Shown in pieces: positions 27,703-37,700 of a stretch of 64,000 nucleotides of DNA. The position numbers and the translations under genes were made by a program. The notes below the pieces were generated by a model, which was not told where the DNA came from, searched no databases, and saw only the letters and a program-made list of their open reading frames with translations. Origin of the DNA: Candidatus Zixiibacteriota bacterium (lineage in GTDB: Bacteria; Zixibacteria; MSB-5A5; GN15; FEB-12); assembly GCA_035380245.1 (NCBI GenBank), contig DAOSXA010000001.1:124001-188000 (forward strand). Direction: 5' to 3'. How positions within the stretch are numbered: position 1 is the stretch's first letter; each line of letters opens with the position of its first letter.

Positions 27703-28257
27703 TCAGGGTTGTTCAACGCCCGCACCGAAAAGCGTCCCTCGGACTTCGCGCATAATCTTGAACCGGGTGATCTCCTGATCGGAGCGGAATCCATAGCCGG
27801 TGGCCCATTCATTCTCTTTGGTTATCCGCACGAACTCATCGGTGGAAATTTCATCGCCGTACGAATCCCAGCGCAAATACTCGGTCTGCAGTTTATAACC
27901 GTTGCGACTGACCAGCAACACATTGCCGTAGATATCCATCAGGCCGGTACCCTCACGGATCACCGCTGAGTCCCCCTTGAGCATGCCGCTGGGCATCCCG
28001 GTCGAGTCATAACCGTTGATATTCACGACATAGGCCATGCCGGAATCGATGGCCTCGAACTGCACATAATGCTCGAACTGAATGGTGGAAGTCACCACTC
28101 CTTTATCGGAGAGGTTGATGATCGCCTGAAACATCTCCGAATCCGGCACCAGAACGGAGTCGGCATCGCCTCGGTCGCTGACAGCCTCACGTTCCGAGCA
28201 CCCAACGGCGGCCAGAAGAACTGCCGGGGCCAAATATGTCAGAATTCGGTTAATCAT
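27703..28257 (-). CDS. lptC: LPS export periplasmic protein LptC
   Basis: 184 residues of the LptC fold: 'VVTSTIQFEHYVQFEAIDSG', 'GNVLLVSRNGYKLQTEYLRW' and a 'STDEFVRITK' strand pattern. LptC receives lipopolysaccharide from LptBFG and passes it to LptA. The N-terminal 'LLAAVGC' ends in Cys and resembles a lipobox, so this form may be lipid-anchored where Proteobacterial LptC has a membrane helix. It follows lpxL and the KDO genes on the same strand; lptA and lptB are not seen here. Confidence 0.85.
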   Translation of the reverse strand: MINRILTYLAPAVLLAAVGCSEREAVSDRGDADSVLVPDSEMFQAIINLSDKGVVTSTIQFEHYVQFEAIDSGMAYVVNINGYDSTGMPSGMLKGDSAVIREGTGLMDIYGNVLLVSRNGYKLQTEYLRWDSYGDEISTDEFVRITKENEWATGYGFRSDQEITRFKIMREVRGTLFGAGVEQP

Positions 28258-28307
28258 CTTCTATTATACGGTTCGGGACCTGCAATGTTAATAATATCGG
28301 CAGAAAG

Positions 28308-29216
28308 TCAAGCAGAGTTTCGCGGTGAGGTAAGCCAGCGGTTTTTCATCCAGATCCACTGATCCCGATATTGATCGATTATCTCTTCCAGAACAGCCGT
28401 ACAGGCGGCGGTCATCCGGTCCACATCGGCATCGAAATTATCACTACGCTCAATCTTCACTTCCGGCCGGAAAATCAACCGATAGCGATCTCGCTCGGTC
28501 CGAAGACAGGCGCAGGGGACAAACGCCGATCCAGCCCTAAGTCCGATATTAGTCTGGCCGATAGGAGTCAGGGCCAGTCGACCGAACACCGGTACGAAGG
28601 TGCTGCGAATACGGATTGAGTCGATATCGATCAGCACCCCCAACACCCCTCCGTTTTTCAGCCAGGTCAGGATTTTTCGAGCGGAGTCGGTGGTAGAGAT
28701 ATTGTGGACGCCGAGCGCCTCACGATTCTCGACCAGCATTTTATCGAGACGCCGGTCGTACATTTCCCGGCCAATCACAGCAGTCTTGTACCCTAGACCA
28801 GCCACGTGAACTGCCAACAATTCGAAATTTCCCAGGTGCCCGGTAAAGCCGATTACCCCTTTTCCCGCTTTGTAGGCCCGGTCCAGATGTTCCAGCCCCT
28901 CGACCTCGATCAATTCCCTGATCTCCGAGTTATAGTGCCGTCGAAAGCGCAGGACCTCGACCAGGCTCTTGCCCGAACCGACGAAAAAACGCTGGGCCGT
29001 ACGCTCCTTTTCGCGATAGCTCATCTCGTCGCCGTAAACCAGCGAAAGATGCCGCACTATTTTATAGCGCTCCTTCGGCAACAATCCCCAGGCCATAAGC
29101 CCCAGTGTCGCTCCGACAAAGAGCGCCGCTTTACGCGGCAGGCAATTCAGCAGGGAGTTCATGGTCCGGGTCAGAAAAAGTGTGAGACCTCGCTTGAGTC
29201 GCTTGGTCAGTCGCAT
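28308..29216 (-). CDS. lpxL: Lipid A lauroyl-type acyltransferase (LpxL/HtrB family)
   Basis: 302 residues with an N-terminal membrane-associated helix and the acyltransferase motif HxxxxE in 'GFTGHLGNFELLAVH', plus 'GGVLGVLIDIDS' and 'GSAFVPCACLR' blocks typical of LpxL/LpxM. It transfers a secondary acyl chain from acyl-ACP to the KDO-lipid A precursor at the inner membrane. Its position right after kdsD, with a 3-bp gap, ties lipid A acylation to KDO supply. Which acyl position it uses cannot be told. Confidence 0.9.
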   Translation of the reverse strand: MRLTKRLKRGLTLFLTRTMNSLLNCLPRKAALFVGATLGLMAWGLLPKERYKIVRHLSLVYGDEMSYREKERTAQRFFVGSGKSLVEVLRFRRHYNSEIRELIEVEGLEHLDRAYKAGKGVIGFTGHLGNFELLAVHVAGLGYKTAVIGREMYDRRLDKMLVENREALGVHNISTTDSARKILTWLKNGGVLGVLIDIDSIRIRSTFVPVFGRLALTPIGQTNIGLRAGSAFVPCACLRTERDRYRLIFRPEVKIERSDNFDADVDRMTAACTAVLEEIIDQYRDQWIWMKNRWLTSPRNSA

Positions 29217-29219
29217 AGC

Positions 29220-30185
29220 TCAGACCAGTTTGGATTTGAGGATGTCGTGCAGATGAATCAAACCCGACAGGCGGCCCTCGGGGTCAATCGTCACCAGTTG
29301 TGTGATGGCATGTTGCTCCATGGTAGCCAGAGCGGTGTCCAGCAGGACGGTATCCCGGATCAGCTTCGGTCGTGGATTCATCACCTCGCTCGCTCTGAAA
29401 CGGAAAATATCCTCCTCGCGCTCGGCCAGTCGCCGCAGATCGCCGTCGGTGAACATCCCCGCCGGGCGACCGTCGTCACCGACCATCACCACGCAACCGA
29501 GCCGCTTTGAGGTCATCTGGAGAATCATCTCTTTCATTGTCGCATCCGCTCCGACCAGCGGCATCGCTTCACCGGTGTGGTACACTTCGTTAACCCGCTT
29601 GAGAAGGCGTCGCCCGATAAATCCGCCCGGATGAAGCTGAGCAAAATCCTCAGCGGAAAAATCACGAGCCTCAAGCAAAGCCAGCGCCAGTGCGTCACCC
29701 ATGACCAGTGCTGCGGTCGAGGATGAAGTCGGCACCAGGTTGTTGGGGCAGGCCTCACGTTCGATCGAGCAGTCCAGAATGATATCGGCTCGCTCGGCCA
29801 ACTCCGATTCGAGCGTGGCGGTGAGAAGGATTATTTTTATGCCAAGCCGTTTGGCGGTCGAGACAATAATCTCCATCTCCCCCAACCGGCCGGATTTGGA
29901 AATCAGCAACAGGATGTCATCGGCTCGCACCAGGCCCAGGTCGCCGTGCATGGCTTCGGCCGGATGCAGGAAAAACGAGGATATCCCGGTCGAGTTGAAC
30001 GTTGCGGCGATCTTTTTTCCGACCAACCCGGATTTTCCCATACCGGCCACGATTACCCGCCCTCGACATCGCAACACCTCGGCGGCCGCATCGGCAAACG
30101 AGGGTCCGATCCGATCCGCCATCGCGGCGACCGATTTCGCCTCATGGCGAATCACCTCGCGGGCGTATTCGATAAGGTCTTTCAT
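29220..30185 (-). CDS. kdsD: Arabinose-5-phosphate isomerase
   Basis: 321 residues: an N-terminal SIS domain ('RVIVAGMGKSGLVGKKIAAT', 'LLISKSGRLGEMEII') and two C-terminal CBS domains ('LGCVVMVGDDGRPAGMFTD', 'ITQLVTIDPEGRLSGLIHL'). It converts ribulose-5-phosphate to arabinose-5-phosphate, the entry to KDO synthesis. The ATG overlaps the kdsC stop by 4 nt, so the KDO genes are co-translated. Confidence 0.95.
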   Translation of the reverse strand: MKDLIEYAREVIRHEAKSVAAMADRIGPSFADAAAEVLRCRGRVIVAGMGKSGLVGKKIAATFNSTGISSFFLHPAEAMHGDLGLVRADDILLLISKSGRLGEMEIIVSTAKRLGIKIILLTATLESELAERADIILDCSIEREACPNNLVPTSSSTAALVMGDALALALLEARDFSAEDFAQLHPGGFIGRRLLKRVNEVYHTGEAMPLVGADATMKEMILQMTSKRLGCVVMVGDDGRPAGMFTDGDLRRLAEREEDIFRFRASEVMNPRPKLIRDTVLLDTALATMEQHAITQLVTIDPEGRLSGLIHLHDILKSKLV

Positions 30186-30712
30186 ATTACGAAATCCCTC
30201 GGGCTTTTTCCGCGCGATTCAAAATATGCTTCCACAACTTCTCGCACCGCTCCATGACCACCCTTGATTGCAGTTACATAGTCGGCGACTTCGAGCAAAC
30301 CGGTGGCGGAATCAGCAACGGCAATTCCCAGGCCGGCTTTCTCGACCAGCGGAATATCGAGCAACTCGTTGCCGACAAAGGCCAATTCCTCGAATTTAAT
30401 CCCCAGTTTCTTCAGCAGCGGCGTGATCTGATCCACCTTGTTTTTCATTTCCTGGAGAACATGTTTGACGCCGAGGTCTTTCATGCGCGTGTCGGTCGCC
30501 GCCGAATAACGTCCCGAAACCACCGCCACTTCGAGCCCGGAACGCATCGCCAATACGATAAAAAAACCATCCGAGATATTGAACCGTTTCATCTCGAAAC
30601 CGTCGGGGCCGAAATATATACTGTCGTCGGTCAGGACACCGTCGACATCGAGCGCCAGCATTTTAATCGTTTTGAAACGCTCGACAAACTGTTCACGGGT
30701 AAGACGGCTCAT
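30182..30712 (-). CDS. kdsC: KDO-8-phosphate phosphatase (HAD family)
   Basis: 176 residues with the HAD nucleophile motif 'LALDVDGVLTDD', the 'VVSGRYSAATDTR' motif II region and 'LAFVGNELLDIPLVEKAG' as motif IV. No cap domain is present, as in KdsC tetramers. It removes phosphate from KDO-8-P to give KDO. In motif IV the usual Asp of 'GDD' is replaced by Asn ('GNE'), a change worth noting, though the following Asp remains. It overlaps kdsA upstream and kdsD downstream by 4 nt each. Confidence 0.93.
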   Translation of the reverse strand: MSRLTREQFVERFKTIKMLALDVDGVLTDDSIYFGPDGFEMKRFNISDGFFIVLAMRSGLEVAVVSGRYSAATDTRMKDLGVKHVLQEMKNKVDQITPLLKKLGIKFEELAFVGNELLDIPLVEKAGLGIAVADSATGLLEVADYVTAIKGGHGAVREVVEAYFESRGKSPRDFVI

Positions 30713-31518
30713 ACGTTCGGTCCTGACTGCCGAATGCGGTTGATTTCATCGAGCAGGTGCGGCATCCGGTCCAGGGGAAGCATCGCTCCGGCATCGGACA
30801 GCGCTTCTTTGGGATTGGGGTGCGTTTCGATAAAGAGACCGTCGATCCCCACCGCTACCCCGGCGCGAGCCATTGGAATCACGAACTCGGGCTGGCCGGT
30901 CGAGGTCTCCCCGGCTCCCGAGGGGAGCTGCAGCGAGTGGGTCACATCGTAGACGATTTTGAATCCGGTGCGACGCATGATCAACAGCGAGCGGAAATCG
31001 ACCACCAGGTTGTGATAACCGAATGACGATCCGCGCTCGGTCAGCATCACCTTGTCGGATTGAGCTTTGGCCGCCACCTTGGTCATGTCGTCCGGGGCCA
31101 AGAACTGTCCTTTTTTGATATTGACCCAGCGGCCGGTTTGCCCGGCGGCGACGATCAGGTCGGTCTGCCGACAGAGAAAAGCCGGGATCTGGAGGACATC
31201 GGCCACTTCGGCCACTGCTTTGATCTCAGATGTCTCGTGAATATCGGTCAGAACCGGTAAACCGGTTTTTTCCTTTACGGCCTGGAGGATTTTGAGCCCT
31301 TCATCGAGCCCCGGTCCGGTCGGTGAGTTGAGTGAAGTGCGATTGGCTTTTTTGTAAGAGCTTTTGAAAATGTAGGGAATACCGTGTTTGGCGGCCAATT
31401 CGGCTACTTTTTCGGCGGTTCGGAGACAGATTTCTTCCGACTCGATAACGCACGGTCCGGCAATGAGAAAAAACTCCCCACGCTGGACACGCTCCATGGT
31501 CTGGTCGTTGTTAGGCAA
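30709..31518 (-). CDS. kdsA: 3-deoxy-8-phosphooctulonate synthase
   Basis: 269 residues of the DAHP/KDO-8-P synthase TIM barrel. Signature blocks are 'FFLIAGPCVIES', 'FKSSYKKANRTS', 'PVLTDIHE' and 'LPSGAGETSTGQPEF'. It condenses phosphoenolpyruvate with arabinose-5-phosphate. The start is TTG at 31518 with CAGGGAT upstream; an ATG seven codons later is possible. It is first in the visible kdsA-kdsC-kdsD-lpxL-lptC run. Confidence 0.96.
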   Translation of the reverse strand: MPNNDQTMERVQRGEFFLIAGPCVIESEEICLRTAEKVAELAAKHGIPYIFKSSYKKANRTSLNSPTGPGLDEGLKILQAVKEKTGLPVLTDIHETSEIKAVAEVADVLQIPAFLCRQTDLIVAAGQTGRWVNIKKGQFLAPDDMTKVAAKAQSDKVMLTERGSSFGYHNLVVDFRSLLIMRRTGFKIVYDVTHSLQLPSGAGETSTGQPEFVIPMARAGVAVGIDGLFIETHPNPKEALSDAGAMLPLDRMPHLLDEINRIRQSGPNV

Positions 31519-31551
31519 GCTGTATCCCTGAAATTTTCGAACCCGCGCCGG

Positions 31552-31995
31552 TTATTCTTCTTTCATTCCACCATGGCGATAATACCATCGAATCACATCA
31601 CCGTTGTCGGGAGTTACCCGGTCACAGGCGGTGGGGAGTATTTCATCGTTAACGGTGTAAATCCAGAAATACCCGTCCGGCCCGCCGACCTCGTCGATAT
31701 GAGTCACGAATGCTCCCTGCACTGAAGTCATGTTCTTGACCTTGAACGCTTTTTGAAGCAGTTGCAGAACAGTGAGGGAGTCCACGCCGGTCATTTCGAT
31801 CACGACCGAGTCGCGGGGGTTATCGGGCTGGAGATAGACAAAATCCACACCACCGGGTGGTTCCGGCTGATCGTCGCTGGAACAGGCCGCGAGGATCATG
31901 GTAACGGTCAGGGCAGCCATCGCCAGCAGGATTAATGACCTGGTTCCAAGGAGAGCCTTCTGGTTCGATAGCTCCGGCTGCAAAATCGGTCTCAT
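31552..31995 (-). CDS. DUF4430-like lipoprotein
   Basis: 147 residues. A hydrophobic segment ending 'MILAACSS' makes a good lipobox at about residue 38. The rest fits DUF4430, the beta-grasp domain also found at the end of transcobalamin-type proteins: 'TVLQLLQKAFKVKN', 'GYFWIYTVNDE' and 'GDVIRWYYRHGG'. It lies 33 bp upstream of kdsA on the same strand and may be co-transcribed, though no link to KDO synthesis is known to me. Ligand unknown. Confidence 0.72.
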   Translation of the reverse strand: MRPILQPELSNQKALLGTRSLILLAMAALTVTMILAACSSDDQPEPPGGVDFVYLQPDNPRDSVVIEMTGVDSLTVLQLLQKAFKVKNMTSVQGAFVTHIDEVGGPDGYFWIYTVNDEILPTACDRVTPDNGDVIRWYYRHGGMKEE

Positions 31996-32298
31996 ACACG
32001 CACCTCAACCTTGAGTGTTCTATTTCAAGACAGGTCAAGATACCGATTTACAGCCTTCAGTCAAGTTTGTGATTGGGGGGCTCTTTATGGCAGGTCCAAA
32101 CTCCTGTCCGCTAAGGGAAGGCCGCTCGCAAAACGAGGTTTAGCATCTTTCAGCCTCGATCGAGTCCGCAAGTCCGCCTTCGAACCTGTGCGGACGGTTG
32201 GTGAGCAGCAAAGATACTCGTTTGTCTCGGGATATATAGAGATTGACAATATCCGGAAAAAGTCACCCCGGTGGTGGGGAATGTTGAAAAACCTCTTA

Positions 32299-32421
32299 TG
32301 CGGCGGAGACAAGCCCCGCCGCTACGCGCTAAAGGACCCTAACCTCGCGTAGCGGGCGGCCTTGAGTCGCCCGCATTACAGTTGTGTTTTACTGAATATC
32401 CGAATGTATGACTTTTTCAAC
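32299..32421. repeat. Dispersed 123-bp repeat, copy 1
   Basis: It begins TGCGGCGGAGACAAGCCCCG and ends in TATGACTTTTTCAAC. A second copy in the same orientation lies at 45781-45903, of equal length and roughly 85-90% alike by eye. The inner part has a GCGGGCGG...CGCCCGC hairpin. Confidence 0.8.
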
Positions 32422-32604
32422 AGTCCCGGAGACCGGGGGCCAGCGGTGCTGCAGGTCTCGGAGAGACCGGCAATTACAATTGTCGAAACCCTCAGGTTCC
32501 GACCTTATCTCTGGATGCCGGCCTTCGCCGGCATGACGGCCGTGAGGTTAACAGTGTCAAATACCAATGATCGGCTCCCCAGTGATGCGATAGTGCCGTA
32601 TTTC

Positions 32605-32721
32605 CCCGCATCATGCCGCTTTGCCTACGGCATAATTGTCGTATATTACATCCATTATGAAGCCTTGTAGAACGAGTGGGAGTTCTCTTCTGGAAACCCT
32701 GGGCAAGCCCAGGGCCACCCG
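32605..32721 (-). repeat. Dispersed 155-bp family repeat, inverted copy
   Basis: On the minus strand it reads GGGTGGCCCTGGGCTTGCCC then ACTCCCACTCGTTCTACAAG, matching the tandem copies at 50086-50396. The GC-rich end is a palindrome (CCTGGGCAAGCCCAGG). Confidence 0.75.
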
Positions 32722-32799
32722 ACCAAGATCACGGCTATGTACCAACGCGATGCCTGGTTGATGACAGGACCACTAGGATTCCGTCCTAAGAAATAAATC

Positions 32800-34536
32800 C
32801 TACATACTCACCTTCGTAACGGTTGCTTTCTGAGTAAAGCTCACTAGCTGGCTGCCGGGAGTGTAAGTTCCCCCACTATAAAGACCGTCTACCGCCGTGC
32901 CGGTCGTGCTGCCGCCGGTGTAGACGTTATAGGTTGATCCCGTTTTAAGCGAAGACGACGAGAACACCACCGACTGGTACGACTTGGACGGCATGAAGGT
33001 AAAGAGCGTCTCACCCGAGGTCGTTTGCAGATTAAGCAGTTTCCCCGCCCGTTGTGTGCTCCAGAAAGTCATCATGACCGAGCATTGCGATGAGGAACTC
33101 CCCGGCCCCTGTGCCATGCCGGAACTTCCCAGGGCCAGCAGATACCCGCCGGTTATCGAAAACGAAGCATCATAATCGATAGCACCGTTGCCGGAAGAAG
33201 TAGGGCCGTTGATAATGATGATTCCGTCGGACATGCGAATGGACCCGTTGATATCAATACCGTCCCCGACCGAGGTAATCGCTATGTAGCCACCGTTGAC
33301 GTACAGATAATCGCCTGAGGCTACCGGCTGACCCGGTCCGGAATCGCCGCCGCCGGCCACGTTGATTGCGTCGTCACTCGATACGATATGCATCTCACCG
33401 CCGTTGATAGTGATATCCCCGTCCGCGCTTTCGATTCCCTCGTAACATTTTGTGATGTTTATCTTTCCATCTTCGATTGTCAAATCGCTGTCGGCATGGA
33501 TACCGTCATCAGCGGAAGACAGAGTGAGTGAACCGCCGTTAACGATCAGGACATTATTGGAATGAACAGCATCGTCGGCCGCACTCACATCGATCGTGCC
33601 GCCATCGATTTGTACCAACACCTCCGCCTTGATCCCCTTAGCCGAGGCATCACCGCTGACGCTGTAGCTGCTGCCGCCGCCCGAGACTATGGAAATTGTC
33701 CCGCCCGTAATTAATGCATCGGTGGCGGCGTCGATAGCATCTCCGCCCGCCGTAATATCAACGGTGCCTTCTTCGATTGCCACATATCCCCGACCGCTAT
33801 CTTCATCGTTGGTTGATTTGAGACCGTCACCGTCGGCGTTGACCGTTACTTCTCCCCCCCTGACGATAAGATAATCCTTACCGCGAATACCGTCGTCGAC
33901 CGAGGTCACTTCAACCTGTGCTCCGGCAATGATCAAACCGTCCTTGCTTGCGACGGCGTCGTTGTAATTACCATCGATGCGCAACAACCCGCCGCCGTAT
34001 ATCGTCAAATCGGCCTTGCTGAACAGAGCCGCGTTTGGTTCATCTTCACCCGGGTCATCGTAGTAGTAGGATGATCCGTCAACAAGACTGCTCTCGGTTC
34101 CTTCCGGAAGGATGATCACCACTTTCTCGGCATCGGCGACATGTATCGGTGCGCTGGTAGTGCAATTTATCGATGCTCCGTTCAGGATCAGCCTTACCAC
34201 TTCCTCGTCATCGGTATCGACAATAACCTGTCCGTTGCTAAGGTTCCCATTGAAACGATATGTCCCCGCCGCAGTCACGGTCATCACGCTGCCGTTAATC
34301 TCGATTCCATCATCGTTCGCCTGAATACTGCTGCCGTTGAACTGGACTTCGACAACCTCCGACTCATCCCAGACATAGTCGTTCAAATCTTCATGATCAG
34401 TAACATTGACCGAATCGTAGTCGTTGTTGTTGTTCTCTTCATCGTTTGTGTCCGTTACTGTATCATTGTCGCAGGCCGTCAGTGCGATTGTCGCCATGGC
34501 GCACATCAGCCACAGCCACAACTTGTTCATTTTCAT
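32800..34536 (-). CDS. Cthe_2159-like (DUF4353) beta-helix surface lipoprotein
   Basis: 578 residues. A signal ends in lipobox 'IALTACDN', followed by an Asp/Asn-rich linker. From about residue 75 the protein repeats short beta-helix turns such as 'DDGIHADSDLTIEDG' and 'SADDGIHA', the pattern of the Cthe_2159 family (carbohydrate-binding, calcium-coordinating right-handed beta-helix). The C-terminal ~100 residues form a Ser/Gly-rich beta domain. In other bacteria such proteins sit beside CotH, DUF4956 and VTC genes, as here. It is probably exposed on the cell surface and binds an acidic polysaccharide. Confidence 0.8.
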   Translation of the reverse strand: MKMNKLWLWLMCAMATIALTACDNDTVTDTNDEENNNNDYDSVNVTDHEDLNDYVWDESEVVEVQFNGSSIQANDDGIEINGSVMTVTAAGTYRFNGNLSNGQVIVDTDDEEVVRLILNGASINCTTSAPIHVADAEKVVIILPEGTESSLVDGSSYYYDDPGEDEPNAALFSKADLTIYGGGLLRIDGNYNDAVASKDGLIIAGAQVEVTSVDDGIRGKDYLIVRGGEVTVNADGDGLKSTNDEDSGRGYVAIEEGTVDITAGGDAIDAATDALITGGTISIVSGGGSSYSVSGDASAKGIKAEVLVQIDGGTIDVSAADDAVHSNNVLIVNGGSLTLSSADDGIHADSDLTIEDGKINITKCYEGIESADGDITINGGEMHIVSSDDAINVAGGGDSGPGQPVASGDYLYVNGGYIAITSVGDGIDINGSIRMSDGIIIINGPTSSGNGAIDYDASFSITGGYLLALGSSGMAQGPGSSSSQCSVMMTFWSTQRAGKLLNLQTTSGETLFTFMPSKSYQSVVFSSSSLKTGSTYNVYTGGSTTGTAVDGLYSGGTYTPGSQLVSFTQKATVTKVSM

Positions 34537-34605
34537 ATTCGCATTCTTTCCAGCACATTCAGGTTAAAATCCGAAACGCACATCAATGTCTATATCATGA
34601 GGGGG

Positions 34606-34643
34606 AAAGAGCCGAGCGTCGGTAGCCTGACGCACGGCTCTTT
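34606..34643 (-). terminator. Long hairpin after the CotH gene
   Basis: AAAGAGCCG pairs with CGGCTCTTT, and inside it GCGTC with GACGC, giving a 14-bp interrupted stem. It lies between the CotH gene and the beta-helix gene. The U-tract is short (TTT), so attenuation rather than full termination is possible. Confidence 0.5.
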
Positions 34644-34726
34644 GGCAAGCAGAGAGCCCCCGTTATTTCTCAGTCAGTTCCGTGAACGTTATTCACGGAT
34701 TTTTCTTAACTTCCTTTTCCGTTTCC

Positions 34727-37700
34727 TTACGGACATGCCACCGGCGCCGGGCCGGAGCTGAACATGTAGGAGACCAGGTAAACCAGATCAGAGATATCCG
34801 GATCGCAGCCCCCGTCTCCGTTGATGTCCGCTTCCGCATAGTAATGGTCGATGCAAACCACTCCGTCGGGATCGTCGCATAACGGCGCCGGTCCACTCTG
34901 GAACATATAGGTTACCAGGTAAACCAGGTCTGCGATATCGGGAGCGCCGCCGCTGTGGTTGATGTCCGCCCGGTTCAAACAGCAGTCATCACCGATCACT
35001 ACGTTCGATGCTCCCGGAGTCGGTGTATCGAAGAAGATCCAACTGGAGCCGCCATCAGGCCAACGTCCCTCACTGGTATCGGTGGTCTGAGCCCCGAAGG
35101 TGTAGCTGTCGATCACTTCATTGCCTGCCGTCAGTCGCCCGAACAGACCGATTGCCTCACCACTGGCGCCTAACTTGAAATTAGCATGAAGAGGACCATC
35201 TTCACTGTCATCATCGCACCAGACCAGCATAAATCCGCCGGCTTCCAGTGTAGTATCCGGGAAAGGCCATTGGGTGGTGTTAGCCAGGTCATCGGTTAGA
35301 AACAGGCCGGTCATATCAACCGCGTTCGGTCCGGGATTGTATATCTCGACCCAGTCTTCGTAAGAGCTGGTCTCATCCATATTGACGCCGTCGTTGTCGG
35401 CCAGGAATTCATTGATGTAGAGTGTGATCGTTTCCGGTACCACGTTCGAGGCTCCCGGCGTCGGGGTGCCAAAGAATACCCAATTACTGCTGCCGTCGGG
35501 TAAACGTCCCTCACTGGTATCGGTGGTCTGAGCTCCGAAGGTGTAGCTGTCGATCAGTTCATTACCTGCGGTCAAGCGTCCGAATATGCCGATTGATTCA
35601 CCACTGGCGCCTAACTTGAAATTAGCATGAAGGGGACCGTCCTCTTCATCATTGTCACACCAGACCAGCATGAAGCCGCCGGCTTCGAGCGTAGTATCCG
35701 GGAAAGACCACTGGGTGGTGTTAGCCAGATCGTCAGTCAGGTACAGGCCGGACATATCCACCGCGTTCGGTCCGGGATTGTATATCTCCACCCAGTCTTC
35801 GTAAGAGCTGGTCTCATCCATATTGATGCTGGCGTTGTCGGCGAGGAATTCGTTGATGTAGAGCGTGACCGTTTCCGACACCACGTTCGAGGCTCCCGGG
35901 GTGGGAGTGTCGAAGAAAATCCAGTTGCTGCTGCCGTCGGGTAAACGTCCCTCACTGATGTCGGTTGTCTGGGCTCCGAAAGTATAACTGTCGATTAGTT
36001 CATTACCTGAAGCCAGTCGTCCGAACAAGCCAATTGCCTCACCACTGGCGCCTAACTTGAAATTAGTATGAAGGGGCCCATCCTCTTCATCATCGTCACA
36101 CCAGACCAGCATGAAGCCACCGGCTTCGAGCGTGGTATCCGGGAAGGACCACTGGGTGGTGTTAGTCAGATCATCGGTCAGGTACAGCCCGAGCATATTT
36201 ACCGGATCAGGCCCGGGGTTGTATATCTCGACCCAATCTTCGTAAGAGCTGGTCTCATCCATGTTGATGCTGGCGTTGTCGGCGAGGAATTCGTTGATGT
36301 AGAGCGTGACGGTTTCCGACGCCGTGTTCGATGCTCCCGGTGTGGGCGTATCGAAGAAAACCCAGGTTGCGCCTCCGTCGGTCGACCGGCCTTCACTGGT
36401 GTCGGTTGTCTGCACTCCGAAGGTGTAGCTGTCGATCAGTTCGTTGCCCGAGGCCAGTCGTCCGAACAGACCGATCTCTTCACCGTCCCCGCTCAGTTTG
36501 AAATTGGTATGCAACGGGCCGTCTTCTTCATCGTTGTCGCACCAGACCAGCATGAAACCGCCGGCTTCGAGCGTCGTGTCCGGGAAGGACCATTGCGTGG
36601 TGTTGGTCAGGTCGTCGGTCAGGAACAGGCCAAGCATGTCAACCGGGTCCGGTCCGGGATTGTATATCTCGACCCAGTCCTCGTAGGTGTCGGTCTCATC
36701 CATGATGACACTGTCGTTGAGGGCGAGGAATTCGTTGATATACAGGACTACCGTTTCGGGATTGCTGGAGTTTTGATTCTCAGCGCCGGGAGTGGCAACA
36801 CTCATCAATTGCCAGGCCCCGGTGCCGTTAGCCCAGCGACCCCAACTCACATCGGAGGCCAGCGCCGGGAATGTCACCTGATCGACCACAACATCGTCGT
36901 CAATCAGAAAAACTTCTTCGCCGTCGCCGTCCAGTTTGAACGGGGCGTGAAGACTACCCTCGCCCGGCTCTTCATCCGCCCATACCACGATGTACTCGCC
37001 GGGCTGGAGGGTAGTATCGGGAAACACATAATCGGGGCTGCCTTCCCAATGGTCGGTCAGTCCGAGTCCGTTAAGCGAAATAGCACTTTCGCTGATATTG
37101 GCTACTTCGATCCAATCATCGAAATCACCGAATTCGTCCGATGCCGTCGTGTTGTTGGAGGCCATCAGTTCGTTGATTACCAGTCCGTCGATCCGTGTCC
37201 AGGAGCCAATCAGGTTGGTCAAATAGGTATGACGGGCCTGGATAAAAGGTTGCAAGCCGGGAGCAGCCATACCGCCGCCGCCGCCCGGGCCACCGCCGAT
37301 GTCGGTTGTCATGGCATTCTCGAACTGGGTGGTTGTGTACATGCAGTTGGGATCGGCATAAACGTAGGGTCTTACCAGATCGCGCAGTTCTTCCATCCGG
37401 GCAAACAGGGTGTCGGGATAAGCCGGACCCGCCATGAGCTTTTTCATGTGCCCCAGGTAGAGGTAATCATAAGCGGAAATCTGATAAAATCGTTCGGCCA
37501 ACGGTCGTTCCTGGCCGAACTGCTGATTGTAATAATACGGTGATAATTGTTTTAACTGTGTTGAGGTCATGCCGTCATTATACACGCCCCAGGCCATATT
37601 CAAGTCCCATTTGGCGAAAACCATGCGGTCATCGACATCACGGTGATACACGTAGTAGTTGGCGCAACGCCCGACATAACTGTCAAGATTGACCGTAAAA

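Larger units (their letters stand above)
31996..32799. other. 804-bp gene-free, repeat-rich region
   Basis: No supported gene lies here. It holds one copy of a 123-bp repeat (32299-32421), one inverted copy of the 155-bp family (32605-32721), and palindromes such as GATGCCGGCCTTCGCCGGCAT near 32515. The upstream promoter of the DUF4430/kds run must lie near 32.0 kb. Confidence 0.55.

Noticed and set aside
36068..37543. Long plus-strand frame of 491 codons antisense to the CotH gene
   Set aside because: It is a shadow of the repeated LTD coding sequence; its own translation repeats with the 441-bp period, has no domain and no ribosome site.
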